This document shows, piece by piece, positions 24,686 to 25,059 of a stretch of 25,059 nt of DNA. The translations under genes were made by a program, and so were the position numbers. Positions within the stretch are counted from its first letter, which is position 1. Every line of letters starts with the position of its first letter. Source of the stretch: Bacilli bacterium. GTDB lineage: Bacteria > Bacillota_I > Bacilli_A > RF39 > UBA660. The stretch covers positions 1-25,059 of the forward strand of contig CAAGQJ010000047.1 of assembly GCA_900772095.1 (NCBI GenBank). The letters run 5' to 3'. Under the pieces are notes generated by a model. It saw only the letters and a list, made by a program, of their open reading frames with translations, was not told the origin of the DNA and did no database searches.

Positions 24686-24791
24686 AATACCACCTCTCTA
24701 CTTGTAATTCTTCTTCGCATTTTTTGTTTCTAGGACAAAACCTACAATTACAACTATATTTCATGCATAACTCTATATATTCTTCTTTCAT
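24603..24791 (-). CDS. Cys-rich small ORF overlapping terS
   Basis: A possible 62-aa protein starting at ATG 24791 with GAGGT four bases upstream. The first 35 residues (MKEEYIELCMKYSCNCRFCPRNKK...) carry five Cys (9, 14, 16, 19, 25), fitting a small zinc-binding knuckle. The second half runs 83 bases into terS in another frame and is simply basic. Either the two genes truly overlap, or the original stop was lost by a frameshift. No family recognised. A longer frame with a TTG start at 24914 exists but lacks support. Confidence 0.45.
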   Translation of the reverse strand: MKEEYIELCMKYSCNCRFCPRNKKCEEELQVERWYYGKREKLKTLNHGKSTRNREKRWHCKW

Positions 24792-24805
24792 ATTTACCTC
24801 ATAAT

Positions 24806-24831
24806 AAAAGAAGCCGATAATGGTTTCTTTT
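24806..24831 (-). terminator. Terminator-like hairpin upstream of the packaging genes
   Basis: Ten-base arms, 24806-24815 and 24822-24831, pair with one G-U and a 6-base loop. On - the distal arm is GGCTTCTTTT followed by ATTATGAG, a GC core with a T-rich tail as in intrinsic terminators. It lies 15 bases upstream of the Cys-rich ORF, so it may end an early transcript or act as an attenuator for the late genes. Confidence 0.5.
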
Positions 24832-25059
24832 GAAAGGAGTTTCGCATTATGTAGCAAATGCAATATTAATTGTAGTTTCCTACAATACCATATTACCATA
24901 TAAAAAGTGGGCAAAGGTGGGCAATTTTTTATTCTCCTATTAATTCTTTTATTTCTTCATATAATACAATTGACAAGATATTATTTTTTTTGATAATATT
25001 TAGTCAGTGAGTGAGTAGTTCGCTGAGTTACTGAAGGGTGCGATTAATTCACACCAGCA
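24832..25059. other. Non-coding region upstream of terminase; possible late leader or packaging site
   Basis: No convincing gene lies here. Structure is dense: a perfect hairpin ATTGTAG/CTACAAT at 24869-24886 (GAAA loop on -), a GCATT/AATGC hairpin just left of it, the repeat GTGGGCAA twice within 24906-24924, an AT-only hairpin ATATTAT/ATAATAT near 24978-24999, and a GAGT-rich stretch at about 25003-25035 whose ends TCAGT...ACTGA are inverted. Sites upstream of terS commonly hold cos or pac elements or the late promoter; I cannot say which applies. Confidence 0.35.

Noticed and set aside
24792..24914. 103-aa version of the Cys-rich ORF beginning at TTG 24914
   Set aside because: The added 41 residues are not protein-like, run through the perfect hairpins at 24869-24886 and 24806-24831, and the internal ATG 24791 has its own ribosome site.
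1..25059. CRISPR arrays, insertion sequences, transposase or integrase genes
   Set aside because: No regularly spaced repeat series and no recombinase motifs were seen on either strand in this window.

Overview
The window is AT-rich, uses the standard bacterial code (Trp is TGG; TGA is a normal stop) and has strong AGGAGG-type ribosome sites. With an adjacent scpA-scpB pair, this points to a low-GC Bacillota host. A Bacilli, Erysipelotrichales or RF39-like lineage is my guess; the sequence does not settle it.

Host part, about 1-2324. It holds the possible 3' end of one gene, a membrane-anchored XRE regulator on + with its own promoter and terminator, and a - strand unit scpA > scpB > tRNA-Leu(CAA) ending in a terminator at 808-832. 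Upstream of scpA lie a second terminator and a 20-base fragment of a tRNA 3' end. I read that fragment as the attachment site where a prophage split a tRNA gene.

Prophage part, about 2345-25059, running past the right edge. After a lone HNH endonuclease on +, every gene lies on - in late-module order, read right to left: Cys-rich small ORF, terminase small subunit, terminase large subunit, 49-aa protein, small membrane protein, P22-like portal, scaffold, major capsid protein, 121-aa protein, connector-like protein, tail-hub (P22 gp10-like) protein, two paralogous coiled-coil proteins, a 2183-aa polyvalent protein, a gp58-like fibre protein, a DUF859-like receptor-binding protein, a small lysis-module protein, holin and M23 endolysin. 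No tail tube, tape-measure or sheath gene is present. The portal, connector and hub order fits a short-tailed (podovirus-type) particle that carries adhesion proteins of a kind usual in siphophages of Gram-positive hosts. Integrase, repressor and replication genes are not in the window; they should lie to the right, with the restored tRNA.

How the parts work together. Terminase packages DNA through the portal into a scaffolded HK97-fold capsid. Connector and hub close the head. The paralogous pair and the giant protein are probably internal proteins ejected with the DNA. The giant protein carries a zincin protease signature (HEITH plus a downstream Glu), a BECR/LPD3-like segment, an ART-PolyVal-like ADP-ribosyltransferase segment and an LPD38-like region, so it is the best candidate for an injected effector. 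Most genes overlap or abut. Strong hairpins follow the capsid gene and the portal gene, and a terminator-like hairpin lies upstream of the packaging genes.
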